Shown here: positions 41,701 through 48,096 of the stretch, in pieces
How the letters are laid out: every line of letters begins with the position of its first letter
Numbering within the stretch: the stretch's first letter is position 1
Assembly (NCBI RefSeq): GCF_024692365.1
Contig: NZ_JAILMR010000001.1
Location: forward strand, 1 to 48,096
Source: Ruminococcus sp.
GTDB taxonomy: Bacteria > Bacillota > Clostridia > Oscillospirales > Ruminococcaceae
DNA: 48,096 nucleotides
Direction of reading: 5' to 3'
Translations under genes and position numbers: made by a program
The notes under the pieces: model-generated
What the model saw: the letters and a program-made list of their open reading frames with translations, nothing else
What the model was told of the DNA's origin: nothing
Database searches by the model: none

Positions 41701-44700
41701 AGTTCTTCCTGTTTTTGATAACGATAATGCTCCGATAATCGTAAGTATAGTTCCCGATGGCAGCGGTGTTTATCAGCAAAAACAAGTCGATGCTAATTTT
41801 ATTACAAGTATATACGGCAAAGACAAAAGCTTTGATAAGTTTATAAAACGTGCAGCTGAAAACAATCAGATATTATATTGGAATAAACAAAAAAGCCAAG
41901 AGATGTTTTCGTCTCTGCAGCTCCAATTGCCGCAGGCGTTAAACATTCTTGACTCTGATATTATTATACATCAAAGCAATAATATTGTCAAGCCTCTCAA
42001 TATAAAAAAATCTGCGAACACTCCGAAAATCAAATGGGAACCTGTGACAGATACAGCCGATGAAAACGGTATAATAGACGTTTTCTCAACAAGTGTTGAG
42101 GGTACTATCTTCTGGATTGAGCCAGAAGATAACGGAGACAAAAGGAGCTATGCTGTAACTGTGCAGTATGGCGATGGTTCTGTAAGACCCGTTTCAGAAG
42201 ACTATACTAACTTTGGTAGTATTGCCCACGCTATAAAGTATTTCCAAGACGATATTGATAATATCACAGGCATTGCAAAGTCTATGTCAAAAGCAAACAA
42301 TGAAAAAGTTGATACATATATCAACTCTGAGGATAGAAATCATTATCGCATCTATCAGCTGCCAAGCGGTGAAAAATATCATGGTATACGCTTCATGAGC
42401 AAGGAAACACTTGAAAAGGACGGAATTGAGCTTACACTTGACGATTATGAGCTTGTATACGAAGGTAACTGGGACGATATCAGTGGTTCATCTGCTGAAA
42501 TGAAGCTTCAGAACATCTTCACCAAGTTCAACACTGACCACCCCGAGGATTTCAAAGGACATTCGCTGTCGGTTAGTGATGTTATCACCGTTGGCAATGA
42601 AAACGGATATACCGCTTACTATGTAGACAGCTTCGGCTTCAAGGAAATGCCGGAATTCTTTAAAAAGGAACTGGAGCTTACAGAAGAAATTATAGATGCT
42701 GATCCGGATGTTCCTGAACAGCTGTCGATGTTCGGAGACAGCGAGCCAATTGCTGCGAATGTTACAGATGAAAACGGATTCTCAACGGCTCCGGTCATTG
42801 ACGGAGTTCAGGTATATGAAGCACTTGCAGCTGAGATCGACCGTGGAACAGGCTTCGTAAACGGCAAGATAAGAGTTCAGGAGTTTTATGAGAAAAGCCG
42901 TTCACAGCCAAACCACCCTACGATCAAGGAATTAGCAGACTGTCTTAAAAAGGAATATGGCATAGGTGGTCACAGCGGTGAAGGCAAAATATCCATGGTC
43001 GATTATGACAGCAAAGGAATTACTCTCACATTTGAAAACGGCGAAAAATATCTTCACAGCTGGTACAATGTAGCTGTATTGACAGAATCAAGATTAAGTA
43101 ATAACACTTATCTTTCGCCTGAACAGCAGGAAAAATGGCAGGCTATAAAAGCTGAAAGGGCTGCCGAAGAAAGCTATGAGCCTTACAGGATCAAAGTCGG
43201 TGACAAATTCCGCAACAAGGCTACCAAGACTGTTTATGAAGTTGTTTCGCTGTCGGGAGCGCTGCCGTTCTATACCGGGGATTGCACCATCAAGTCGATC
43301 AGTGGTTCATTTGAGGTGACGGAAAATATATCGTATGACAATTTGCTGCGAGATGGTTTATATGAATATATCCCCGAAGATGACAACGTGCTTGAGAATG
43401 CAGCAACAGAAACCAAGTCCGTTGACGAGAGAAAAACAGAAGTTGATACATATATCAACTTTTCTGAAAAAGAAGAAGCTGTGCCGGCAAAACGACACAG
43501 AAAGACAACAGCCGAAAAGCTCTACGATAAGTTCACTGAGATGTACCCTGATATAGTCAGCGGTGAACATGACTATGAGCGTTACGGTATGCCGGGTGAT
43601 GCCTATGAGCCGTTAACAGTTGAAGCTCTGGGCGAAGATATGTATGCCTTTATGACATACTATGAGCAGATGGGCGATATAATGCGTGATCCTGATTTCA
43701 CGATCAGATTAGATCACGAAAACAAGAGAGTAGAAATGCTCGAATATCAGCAGGACGGTGTACCCGGAATAGGCACTGTATATCAGAATGTTGTTGATGA
43801 GAACGGCAATGTTGATGAAAAACTGCGTGCTGCACTTGAAAAGAATTTCATGCAGAACCTTAATGCAGCGGAACAGTCTGATAGAGAGCTGACACGCTAC
43901 AAGGACAGCAACGGCAATGTCACAGAGCTTGTTCAGCCGGAAGAACCGGAGAAAGTTGAGCCAGAGATAGTATACGATGACAAGACCCCTGAACTGCGTG
44001 AGGTGCTGAATGCGTTCTCACAGAAGCATGGTCTTGGCGAGCTGAATGTAGAATCATCAGAACGTGGACACAGCTATTGGGCATTAAAAGAGAAAATGAA
44101 AGACGGCACCGAAATAAGATTAGGTGATATATATAACTATGATTATGAAATGCCGTTCAATCCCAAAACTCTTGAAAGAACACTCTCAGAGTTTGAAGAA
44201 ACTCAGCTCAGGTACGGTAGAGAAATCAATGAACTGGGCAACAGAGAATTCTGTCTGCGTATACATGGCGGTCAATCTGATCTTCCTGCGGTACAGAAAG
44301 ATCTTCCGGAAATAAAGTATGCAGATAATCCGGCACAAAAAATACGTGATAATATATCTGCGTTAAGAGAAGTCATCAGACTTGAAGATGCGGAAATGAG
44401 TGGCAAGCCACTGTATGAAGAACGTGGAAAATACGCTGATACGAAAGAAAACTCTGAGAACAGGCTGCGTAGATACAGCGGATGGGGCGGATTACAACAG
44501 GTATTCGATGAGCGTTTCTCGCAGCAGCAGCGCACAAGGGATCAGCTGCATACACTGCTGACCGATGCTGAGTATGCTTCGGCAAGCTCCAGTACACTTA
44601 ATGCTCATTTCACACCTCAGACAGTCATCGATGCTATGTATAAGGTTGTCAGAAACATGGAGCTGCCGAGAAATGCTCGTATACTTGAACCGTCCTGCGG

Positions 44701-47700
44701 TTCGGGCAATTTCATAACCAGACTGCCGGGCAGCTTTAGCAATGCTCAGGTGGTAGGTGTGGAGCTGGACGGCATGACAGCTAAAATAGCAAAATGGCTC
44801 AATCACGATAATCCGAATGTAAGGATAATCGAGAGCGCATTTGAAAGAGCTCCTCTTGAAAATAACAGCTTCGATCTGGCTATCGGCAATGTGCCTTTCG
44901 GTGACTATCAGATGAATGACCCTGACTACGCTAAAAACTGGCTTATACACGATGCATTCTTTAGAAAAGCACTTGACAAAGTTGCACCGGGCGGAGTAGT
45001 GGCATTCATCACTTCCAGCGGTACAATGGACAAGGGCAGTCCTAAAGTAAGAGAGTACCTTGCAACTCAGTCAGAGCTTGTAGGTGCGATACGTCTGCCT
45101 AATAATACTTTTAAAGATGCAGGAACACCTGTCACAGCTGACATTATCTTCCTGAAAAAACGTGAAGTACCATTGGCTGCGCATGAGCCTAAGCCTGACT
45201 GGTGCTACACTGCACCGAATGAAGATGGTCTGAAGATCAACTCTTATTTCGTGGACAATCCTCAAATGGTGCTTGGTAAGATGGAGAAAACCACACATTT
45301 CGATATGCTTACCTGTCAGCCTGTCGAGGGTGCTGACCTTGAATTGCAGCTGAATGAAGCCATTAAGAATATCAATGCAAAGATCACGGTATCAAGACGT
45401 GAACAGGCTATCAGAGAAAGGAGAGGCAATATTGAGCCTTGGGGCAAGAACTTTACCTACCAGATAAAAGATGGTAAAGTGTACTACCGTCAGGGTGAAG
45501 ATATGACCGAAGTCAGATGTAACGCTAAAGATCTGGCAAAATTCTCCGCTTTGTGTGAGCTGAGAGATACTACCAGAGAGCTGCTTGACAAGCAGAAGTC
45601 CTCTGTAAGTGATGAAGCTCTCGTACCGCTCAGAGATAAGCTGAACAGGCTGTACGATGCATATAAAACACAGTATGGCTCATTAAATGATAAAAAGACC
45701 TTAAAACAGTTTGGTACTGACAGCGATTATCCTATATTGCAGTCACTGGAAAAGAATGACGGCAGCAAGGCAGATATCTTCTCCCGCAGAACCGTAAATC
45801 CCGATACAGAGATTACCTCTGTCGAAAATGCAGAACAGGCATTGCAGATCTCACTTGACCGTAAAGGTAAAGTTGATATGATATATATGTCAATGCTGCT
45901 TGAAGATGTTTACCCGGAACAGAGCCTTGACGAAATTGCCGACACAATAAGCCATGAATTACTCGATAAGGGTCTTGTATTCATAGATCCGGAGAAGCAG
46001 CTGCCTGAAACACCGTACTCAGGTATAGTGGAAAAGACAGAGTATCTTTCCGGTAACATACGTATGAAGCTGACACTGGCGAAAGAGTACGCTAAGTCTG
46101 ATCCTCAGTATGAAAACAATGCAGCAGCACTTGAAAAAGTATTGCCGGAAGATATAAAGGCTGAGGAGATAGCCGTTCAGATGGGCTGCCCATGGATAGA
46201 TGCGGAGGACTATACTGCATTTCTTACACATCTTTCGGGACGTGCTCGTTACAATGCAAGAAATTGTGATGTATCTTATTCGCCTGTAACAGGTGAATTT
46301 AGTATCCTGAATGCTGGAAGCAAAAAAGATCTGAATGTAAATGAGATAACTACATACGGCACAGCTGATCTCAATATGTATCAGCTTGCAGAAAAGCTTC
46401 TGAATCAGCGACGTATAGCAGTTATGCGCGAATATCCTAATCCTAAAGACCCATCAAAGCTAGTTACAAGGACTGATCCCAAGGCTACAAAGATAGCAAT
46501 AGAAAAGTCCAAGAAAATCAAGGAAGAATTCAAGAAATGGATATTTGAGGACCCGGCAAGAAAAGAGAAGTATGAGCGCAGATATAACGATATATTCAAC
46601 TCATTGGTCGGCAGAGAGTACGATGGTTCAAAGCTGACCTTCCCGGGACTGGAAAGCAATTTCAAGCTGCGTCCTCACCAGAAAAACTGCGTTGCACGAG
46701 CCATATACGGCGGTAACACACTTGCAGCTCACGTTGTTGGTGCAGGAAAATCCGCAGTTATGTTCTCCACCGTGATGAAAAAGAAGGAGCTTGGCTTGAT
46801 AAACAAGGCTTGTGTGGTAGTTCCAAAGCCTTTAACAGAGCAAGTAGCCAATGAATGGCGCAAGCTCTATCCGAATGCTAAGATCCTCACAGTGACCAAC
46901 GATGATCTGTCAAACGAGAAAAAGAGAAATCTTTTCACGGCAAGAGTAGCAACAGGCGCATATGATGCTGTAATAATGTCACAGGAGCAGTACGAGAAGA
47001 TACCGATGTCCAAGGAATACAGAGTACAGTTCATGCAGAAAGAGCTGGATAACCTTGAAGATATACTCAGACAGAAAAAGGCTGAGGGTAAAGGCAGGCG
47101 TGATTATTCTGTAAAGGCGATAGAAAAAGCCAAGAAACAACTCCAGATAAAGATCGAAAAGCTCACAGACCCGAAGGGAGCATCGAGGGCAAAAGACGAT
47201 CTGCTTGAATTCGAGCAGCTTGGTTTTGATTACCTTGTTGTCGATGAAGCTCATGCCTATAAAAATGGCTATGTCACAACTAAAATGACAAATGTGGCAG
47301 GCGTGACAACAAGACCGTCAGGACGTGCCGAAGATATGCAGATGAAAACCGATTACTTCAATCAGGAGCTGGGTCAGGGACATATCCTGTTCTGCACAGG
47401 AACTCCGGTATCGAACAGCATGACAGAGCTTTATGTTATGACCAGATATCTCCGCCCCGACCTTCTTGAACAGGCAGGCGTATCGAGGTTCGATGATTGG
47501 GCAGCTACATTCGGAAACGTAGTTACCAAGAATCAGCAAGCAGCTGACGGCACACTGAAACTCAGGACAAGCTTTGCAAGTTTTGCCAACTTGCCGGAGC
47601 TTATGGCAATATACAAAGAGTTTGCCGATGTTCAGAGTGCTGACAAGCTGGATCTGCCTAGACCATCACTAAAAACAGGAAAACCGCAGATCGTAAAGAT

Positions 47701-48096
47701 CGCAGCAACACCTGAACAGAAAGCCTACGTCAAAGATCTTGCTGTGAGAGCACAGCAGATTGCCAACGGTAATGTCGAGCCTTATGAAGACAATCTGCTT
47801 AAAATAACAGGTGAAGCAAGGCTTATAGGTCTTGGTAACAGGGCGATAGAAGCACTCTACCATAAGAGAGAGGAAGAGCTGCCGGAGGACTTTGTAAACT
47901 CCGAGGAAAGCAAGGTCGATAAGTGCATTCAGAAAGTCACAGAGCTGTATAATCAGACTGACGAGCAAAAGGGTGTACAGATAATCTTCTCGGATATAGC
48001 TGTAAACTCTGATAAAGGCAACTTCTCAGTTTACGATTACATAAGGGCAGAGCTTATCGATAAAGGCATACCGGAAGATGAGATAATCTTTGCACC
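38780..48096 (+). CDS. Giant DNA methylase-helicase, 5' part (3487 residues on the circle)
   Basis: The frame runs from ATG 38780 (AGGGAG upstream) through the window end and on to 1288. I read it by eye over most of its length and found no stop. Order: an N-terminal domain known from ICE helicases (EFYTQRPNARFIG); an Arg/Gly/Ser-rich disordered part (233-430) that overlaps another frame; a long unassigned region; the 18-bp repeat at 1177-1182; a YodL domain (HYRIYQLPSGEKYHGIRFM); another repeat at 1555-1560; methyltransferase motif I EPSCGSGN from 1970 and NVPF at 2037; Walker A GAGKS at 2654; DEAH at 2822. It is the kind of protein often taken to protect incoming DNA or remodel it, but its role is unproven. 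Confidence 0.92.
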   Translation, partial: MNRNKITPVRNLSAASEKKLESMAANVFIYEEFLRFQGRVFKQPVSVGLEFYTQRPNARFIGTENQWRNAKYTIALGSSAIRFIDDNGGQHDYYDLSQTNQKRPPKLWTMNKKYSDLVRNELGLPKDGNLITQLVNRYMPDSRISDCMRAMEIPIAERAEFGKALKMATSSIIAGRFEIGGNKISLRNSVEVFKSLETNKARLTFLTAATLAARQALMNVETIIRNNSIQERNERNDGLREMADTDRRRTAERSGRRTAGNSVGNAAQRYSRSSNDSEERGTDVAADTGSRRTGEQGAAAGVQVRGTGRRDDLVQAQSSQRNVQHEPVGNRADNGGRTDRNIRNEVDEVDGRKLSGESNGNEVLSQIPDNRQSSGQQSLGAQGSAEQAVREGESTSGGLRGSADVGADQSLRRRQHSNERNSSDTGDETVNNINPSTNSAGGFVDERELIGFDTLTRNGSVIYWNYYNEDGADGNGQMVELTMTEYDIQEAAKAMEAAGGRTESGYQAFIEYIEYNCPQTTADRGTDDFEAAKNTLISGNYTLKVDSGSPAERIQQLVDFIEPPAYGVAEAINIINDFCVEEYNAEADSSDISKIALAYTTTEDGEHEINVYANLESFTIEYQLDKKAYRVEKYSDINDMVENGLTGLNFDEMVALSEDEQSFLLSDITQSICKWGSGYRDFEDMGNIFFENGYTEKNVPNDRYSYFNSVSEKDLYDFAKRMHNGENIRAELGKSLSGNIEKVPFLDNHSFNVKFTENSVIAYYEDVEREISYAELGETYINLSKENYVSRKHNTARLNLKDFLPTTYDQAEELIAAFDSNIMNGWKYDKVKTNRIKKALYNILKDEAKTEDAFSRIAFLKYNVRLDSEKDIVSAEQSFSEQIRNSTSGLIGEYNSIKVCDTPQILVDVGCSKLPMLFTQRHLRDALHEKDLNNSHYHGLTAEQLEKIPQNLSDPAIILDSYSPHRSNNDTIVVVLPVFDNDNAPIIVSIVPDGSGVYQQKQVDANFITSIYGKDKSFDKFIKRAAENNQILYWNKQKSQEMFSSLQLQLPQALNILDSDIIIHQSNNIVKPLNIKKSANTPKIKWEPVTDTADENGIIDVFSTSVEGTIFWIEPEDNGDKRSYAVTVQYGDGSVRPVSEDYTNFGSIAHAIKYFQDDIDNITGIAKSMSKANNEKVDTYINSEDRNHYRIYQLPSGEKYHGIRFMSKETLEKDGIELTLDDYELVYEGNWDDISGSSAEMKLQNIFTKFNTDHPEDFKGHSLSVSDVITVGNENGYTAYYVDSFGFKEMPEFFKKELELTEEIIDADPDVPEQLSMFGDSEPIAANVTDENGFSTAPVIDGVQVYEALAAEIDRGTGFVNGKIRVQEFYEKSRSQPNHPTIKELADCLKKEYGIGGHSGEGKISMVDYDSKGITLTFENGEKYLHSWYNVAVLTESRLSNNTYLSPEQQEKWQAIKAERAAEESYEPYRIKVGDKFRNKATKTVYEVVSLSGALPFYTGDCTIKSISGSFEVTENISYDNLLRDGLYEYIPEDDNVLENAATETKSVDERKTEVDTYINFSEKEEAVPAKRHRKTTAEKLYDKFTEMYPDIVSGEHDYERYGMPGDAYEPLTVEALGEDMYAFMTYYEQMGDIMRDPDFTIRLDHENKRVEMLEYQQDGVPGIGTVYQNVVDENGNVDEKLRAALEKNFMQNLNAAEQSDRELTRYKDSNGNVTELVQPEEPEKVEPEIVYDDKTPELREVLNAFSQKHGLGELNVESSERGHSYWALKEKMKDGTEIRLGDIYNYDYEMPFNPKTLERTLSEFEETQLRYGREINELGNREFCLRIHGGQSDLPAVQKDLPEIKYADNPAQKIRDNISALREVIRLEDAEMSGKPLYEERGKYADTKENSENRLRRYSGWGGLQQVFDERFSQQQRTRDQLHTLLTDAEYASASSSTLNAHFTPQTVIDAMYKVVRNMELPRNARILEPSCGSGNFITRLPGSFSNAQVVGVELDGMTAKIAKWLNHDNPNVRIIESAFERAPLENNSFDLAIGNVPFGDYQMNDPDYAKNWLIHDAFFRKALDKVAPGGVVAFITSSGTMDKGSPKVREYLATQSELVGAIRLPNNTFKDAGTPVTADIIFLKKREVPLAAHEPKPDWCYTAPNEDGLKINSYFVDNPQMVLGKMEKTTHFDMLTCQPVEGADLELQLNEAIKNINAKITVSRREQAIRERRGNIEPWGKNFTYQIKDGKVYYRQGEDMTEVRCNAKDLAKFSALCELRDTTRELLDKQKSSVSDEALVPLRDKLNRLYDAYKTQYGSLNDKKTLKQFGTDSDYPILQSLEKNDGSKADIFSRRTVNPDTEITSVENAEQALQISLDRKGKVDMIYMSMLLEDVYPEQSLDEIADTISHELLDKGLVFIDPEKQLPETPYSGIVEKTEYLSGNIRMKLTLAKEYAKSDPQYENNAAALEKVLPEDIKAEEIAVQMGCPWIDAEDYTAFLTHLSGRARYNARNCDVSYSPVTGEFSILNAGSKKDLNVNEITTYGTADLNMYQLAEKLLNQRRIAVMREYPNPKDPSKLVTRTDPKATKIAIEKSKKIKEEFKKWIFEDPARKEKYERRYNDIFNSLVGREYDGSKLTFPGLESNFKLRPHQKNCVARAIYGGNTLAAHVVGAGKSAVMFSTVMKKKELGLINKACVVVPKPLTEQVANEWRKLYPNAKILTVTNDDLSNEKKRNLFTARVATGAYDAVIMSQEQYEKIPMSKEYRVQFMQKELDNLEDILRQKKAEGKGRRDYSVKAIEKAKKQLQIKIEKLTDPKGASRAKDDLLEFEQLGFDYLVVDEAHAYKNGYVTTKMTNVAGVTTRPSGRAEDMQMKTDYFNQELGQGHILFCTGTPVSNSMTELYVMTRYLRPDLLEQAGVSRFDDWAATFGNVVTKNQQAADGTLKLRTSFASFANLPELMAIYKEFADVQSADKLDLPRPSLKTGKPQIVKIAATPEQKAYVKDLAVRAQQIANGNVEPYEDNLLKITGEARLIGLGNRAIEALYHKREEELPEDFVNSEESKVDKCIQKVTELYNQTDEQKGVQIIFSDIAVNSDKGNFSVYDYIRAELIDKGIPEDEIIFA
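39486..40070 (+). CDS. TnpV-like protein overprinted inside the helicase gene
   Basis: 194 residues, in the +1 frame, wholly inside the methylase-helicase gene. ATG 39486 has AAAGGA 9 bases upstream; an ATG at 39477 is too close to that site. The C-terminal ~95 residues (IGTYGMKWMRWMEENYPERV, then EFMKFYHRYLTT-like helices, ending RETVLIPVTRP) recall the TnpV family of clostridial transposons. The N-terminal half is acidic. The helicase frame here codes for a disordered Arg/Gly-rich linker with few constraints, which would allow two proteins from one stretch. Confidence 0.55.
   Translation: MMDYEKWQTLTEEEQQNVPDEELPAIPSEMLRNDIVEAVMIRKNGEPMWQLTQVVDGQENKVLLPEYKSEELEGETIWYKLNPHNGTYSMNLSETEQTTEEEPIGTYGMKWMRWMEENYPERVTEMKFYHRYLTTARAVDSRAWEHREVLNRQYEKENPRPEDFEEVLTWEQTRAFVVDSTVMRETVLIPVTRP
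42308..42325 (+). repeat. 18-bp polar repeat, copy 12 (CATA)
   Basis: In frame in the methylase-helicase, residues 1177-1182, directly before the YodL domain. Confidence 0.9.
43442..43459 (+). repeat. 18-bp polar repeat, copy 13 (CATA)
   Basis: In frame in the methylase-helicase, residues 1555-1560, in an acidic linker between domains. Confidence 0.9.
47956..48096. repeat. Terminal direct repeat, right copy (circular closure)
   Basis: Identical to bases 1-141; see the left copy. It lies inside the methylase-helicase gene in matching codon phase. Confidence 0.95.

Noticed and set aside
8939..43459. The 18-bp repeats as a CRISPR array or as transcription terminators
   Set aside because: Spacing is irregular over kilobases with no spacers, and most copies lack a U-run or lie inside genes.
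1..48096. The element as an integrated conjugative element (ICE)
   Set aside because: It closes as a circle and carries its own putative rep, antisense RNA, parAB and resolvase; the only large recombinase lacks a catalytic domain, and no attachment site is visible.

Overview
The window is one circular molecule that has been cut open. Its first 141 bases are repeated exactly as its last 141 (47956-48096), and one reading frame runs through that junction without a break. The unique length is therefore 47,955 bp. The content is that of a conjugative plasmid from a low-to-middle GC Gram-positive gut anaerobe. The best guess is a Ruminococcus-like Clostridia, because the transfer genes (DUF3801, Maff2, PrgI, VirB4, TopB, YodL/methylase-helicase) match sets known from that group, and the promoters are near-perfect TTGACA-17-TATAAT. 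I see no rRNA, tRNA, CRISPR array or antibiotic resistance gene. The only recognisable cargo is restriction/nuclease genes. Layout: 1-1288 is the 3' end of a giant methylase-helicase gene that starts at 38780. 1383-4881 holds a CHC2/toprim primase, a small gene, a hairpin-rich oriT candidate and a MOBV relaxase. 5394-6635 is the replication module: a minus-strand putative initiator, its consensus promoter, and an opposing short RNA whose layout fits antisense copy-number control. 6736-8486 is a minus-strand run of small genes behind an HTH repressor. That repressor faces a plus-strand run of small genes (8660-9720) across an operator-rich switch. 9782-11720 carries two short promoter-terminator RNAs, two small genes and a coiled-coil DNA-binding protein with its own operators. 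11771-15767 is the defence segment: an MmeI-like restriction-modification enzyme, divergent from a PD-(D/E)xK nuclease fused to a ParB-type helix-turn-helix. 15832-18784 holds a serine resolvase with its res site, a ~415-nt structured leader, and a large serine recombinase that lacks its catalytic domain. 18809-21282 is SSB and ParA/ParB. 21370-38719 is one long transfer operon: DUF3801 protein, VirD4 coupling protein, Maff2/VirB2-like pilin-type proteins, VirB6-like protein, PrgI/VirB3-like protein, VirB4, a CD1108-like protein, a GLUG-repeat surface protein, an XRE-GntR fusion regulator and topoisomerase III. 38780 onward is the 3487-residue methylase-helicase. The most unusual signal is an 18-bp near-palindrome, GTTGATA-CATA-TATCAAC, present in 13 exact copies (counting both orientations) between 8.9 and 43.5 kb. 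Six of the 13 lie in 16.8-21.3 kb around parAB. The centre is always CATA or its complement TATG, never a symmetrical centre, so each copy has a direction. Seven copies lie inside real genes, always in the same frame, where they add Val-Asp-(Thr/Ile)-(Tyr/Cys)-Ile-Asn to linker or tail segments. I infer a dispersed protein-binding site, most likely a parS-like centromere, spread through the plasmid as an 18-bp (six-codon) unit.
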